From assembly GCF_003287735.1 (NCBI RefSeq), contig NZ_NSCM01000048.1, positions 1-34,489 on the forward strand: DNA of 34,489 bases, given 5' to 3'. Positions 33,623 to 34,489 of the stretch are shown here, in pieces. The position numbers were made by a program, and so were the translations under genes. This DNA comes from Photorhabdus bodei (lineage in GTDB: Bacteria; Pseudomonadota; Gammaproteobacteria; Enterobacterales; Enterobacteriaceae). Below the pieces are notes generated by a model. It saw only the letters and a program-made list of their open reading frames with translations, made no database searches and was not told where the DNA came from. Position 1 is the first letter of the stretch. Every line of letters begins with the position of its first letter.

Positions 33623-34006
33623 TTAGAACCTCAGGCCTGTAATAAGTGAAACTAAACGCACCAGGATACCGTCAAGACCCCAGAGGATCAAAGACATCAA
33701 TGCAGTCACCGCCGCAACAATCAAAGTCGTGTGCAGCGCTTCCTGGCGAGTTGGCCAAATGACTTTGCGCATTTCAATGCGGGCTTCACGAGCGAAAGCC
33801 AGTGTGGTTTTACCCTTTGCAGTCCAGAGCGCAGCCGCTCCCGCAAGAGCAACAATAACAACAACCGCCATCGCGCGTAGAGGAAGGCTATACTCCCGAT
33901 AAAGGTAGTTTCCAACGATAGCAACCGTTAATAAGGCTGCCACTAATAGCCATTTCATTACTTCAAGACTACGCCTGCTTTCTTGAGCATCGCTATTCGT
34001 ACTCAT
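33623..34006 (-). CDS. secE: Preprotein translocase subunit SecE
   Basis: 127 residues with three membrane segments (about 18-36, 44-62, 92-115), as in the long enterobacterial form. The essential cytoplasmic/third-segment region (EARIEMRKVIWPTRQEALHTT) is conserved. It clamps SecY in the SecYEG channel. It forms an operon with nusG. Confidence 0.97.
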   Translation of the reverse strand: MSTNSDAQESRRSLEVMKWLLVAALLTVAIVGNYLYREYSLPLRAMAVVVIVALAGAAALWTAKGKTTLAFAREARIEMRKVIWPTRQEALHTTLIVAAVTALMSLILWGLDGILVRLVSLITGLRF

Positions 34007-34234
34007 AAACCAACCTGTAACTATGATTTAAATAGATAGCCAGCTTGCCTCGCAAGAGCAAAACAAATCAGACCGAACCAAAAAATTTGAGTGATTGTAT
34101 CTGACTTGGCGCCATAATTCAGTATGACATTGTATATCTGAGAGCGATATAGCCAATTCGTTGCATCAGAGCCTATCTCACCAATAATTAAAAACAACTA
34201 TTGATGAGATAGGTTCTTATTAAGACAACGTACA
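34007..34234 (-). promoter_or_regulatory. tuf-secE gap with probable secE promoter
   Basis: On the minus strand TTGGCT (34151-34156), 16 bases, TACAAT (34129-34134) is the best promoter candidate for secE-nusG. Upstream of it CCTATCTCA (34172-34180) and TGAGATAGG (34205-34213), plus inner CAATA/TATTG, form a stem. No tRNA gene is present in this gap. Confidence 0.4.
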
Positions 34235-34260
34235 AAAAGGGCATCGGTTGATGCCCTTTT
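34235..34260 (-). terminator. Rho-independent terminator after tuf
   Basis: AAAAGGGCATC (34235-34245), loop GGTT, GATGCCCTTTT (34250-34260). A perfect 11-bp stem with A/T runs on both sides, 20 bases after the tuf stop. Confidence 0.9.
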
Positions 34261-34280
34261 AGTGTAATCACATCAAAAAA

Positions 34281-34489
34281 TTATGCGATAACTTTAGCAA
34301 CAACACCAGCGCCTACTGTACGGCCACCTTCACGGATAGCGAAGCGCAGACCCTGGTCCATTGCGATTGGGGCAATCAGGGTAACTTTCATCTGAATGTT
34401 ATCACCTGGCATCACCATTTCCACGCCTTCTGGCAGTTCAATGGTACCGGTCACGTCAGTTGTACGGAAGTAGAACTGTGGACGGTAGC
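34281..34489 (-). CDS. tufB: Elongation factor Tu, C-terminal 69 residues (runs off the window)
   Basis: The minus strand reads YRPQFYFRTTDVTG at the window edge and ends GGRTVGAGVVAKVIA, the C-terminal beta-barrel domain of EF-Tu. The rest lies beyond position 34489. The symbol tufB rests on its place upstream of secE-nusG, as in E. coli; sequence alone cannot separate tufA from tufB. Confidence 0.95.
   Translation of the reverse strand, partial: YRPQFYFRTTDVTGTIELPEGVEMVMPGDNIQMKVTLIAPIAMDQGLRFAIREGGRTVGAGVVAKVIA

Noticed and set aside
34007..34234. Possible tRNA gene between tuf and secE
   Set aside because: No cloverleaf, T-loop (GTTCRA) or acceptor pairing is found on either strand; only a promoter-like region and a stem.

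Overview
The window looks like a chromosomal segment of an enterobacterium of the Photorhabdus/Xenorhabdus group (Enterobacterales, Morganellaceae). The evidence is close Escherichia-like maltose and ribosomal/RNA polymerase proteins, an AT-rich accessory block, and four 127-bp ERIC elements, which are very abundant in Photorhabdus. The genus is an inference; the order is much surer.

Layout. 1-578: non-coding, with a textbook CRP site and an orphan intrinsic terminator. 579-1454 (-): arginase-fold protein with an altered metal site. 1742-3757 (+): LTA-synthase/sulfatase-like membrane protein. 3824-11586: complete maltose/maltodextrin regulon, with malEFG on the minus strand diverging from malK-lamB-malM on the plus strand. 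MalT- and CRP-like sites lie between them, two hairpins separate malE from malF, and an ERIC plus an intrinsic terminator separate lamB from malM.

11.7-21.4 kb is an accessory island between the mal regulon and rpoC. It opens with an AbiEi/AbiEii toxin-antitoxin pair (+) and an IS110-type transposase remnant, and closes with a HigB/HigA-type pair (-). Between them is an AT-rich minus-strand cluster. In transcription order it holds an unknown gene, a HIT-like protein, a class V PLP enzyme (cysteine desulfurase-like), a nucleotidylyltransferase, an unknown protein, a PIG-L/LmbE deacetylase and a GT4 glycosyltransferase. The set suggests assembly of a nucleotide-activated, glycosylated small molecule or glycan, but the product cannot be named from sequence.

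The cluster is decaying. The LmbE gene is cut by two ERIC insertions, and the first unknown gene has lost its C-terminus to a third. In all three cases, removing the element plus one TA copy restores an uninterrupted reading frame.

21.8-34.5 kb (-) is the core operon region tuf(3' end)-secE-nusG-rplK-rplA-rplJ-rplL-rpoB-rpoC. It retains the rplK promoter, the L10 leader, the rplL-rpoB attenuator and the rpoC terminator.
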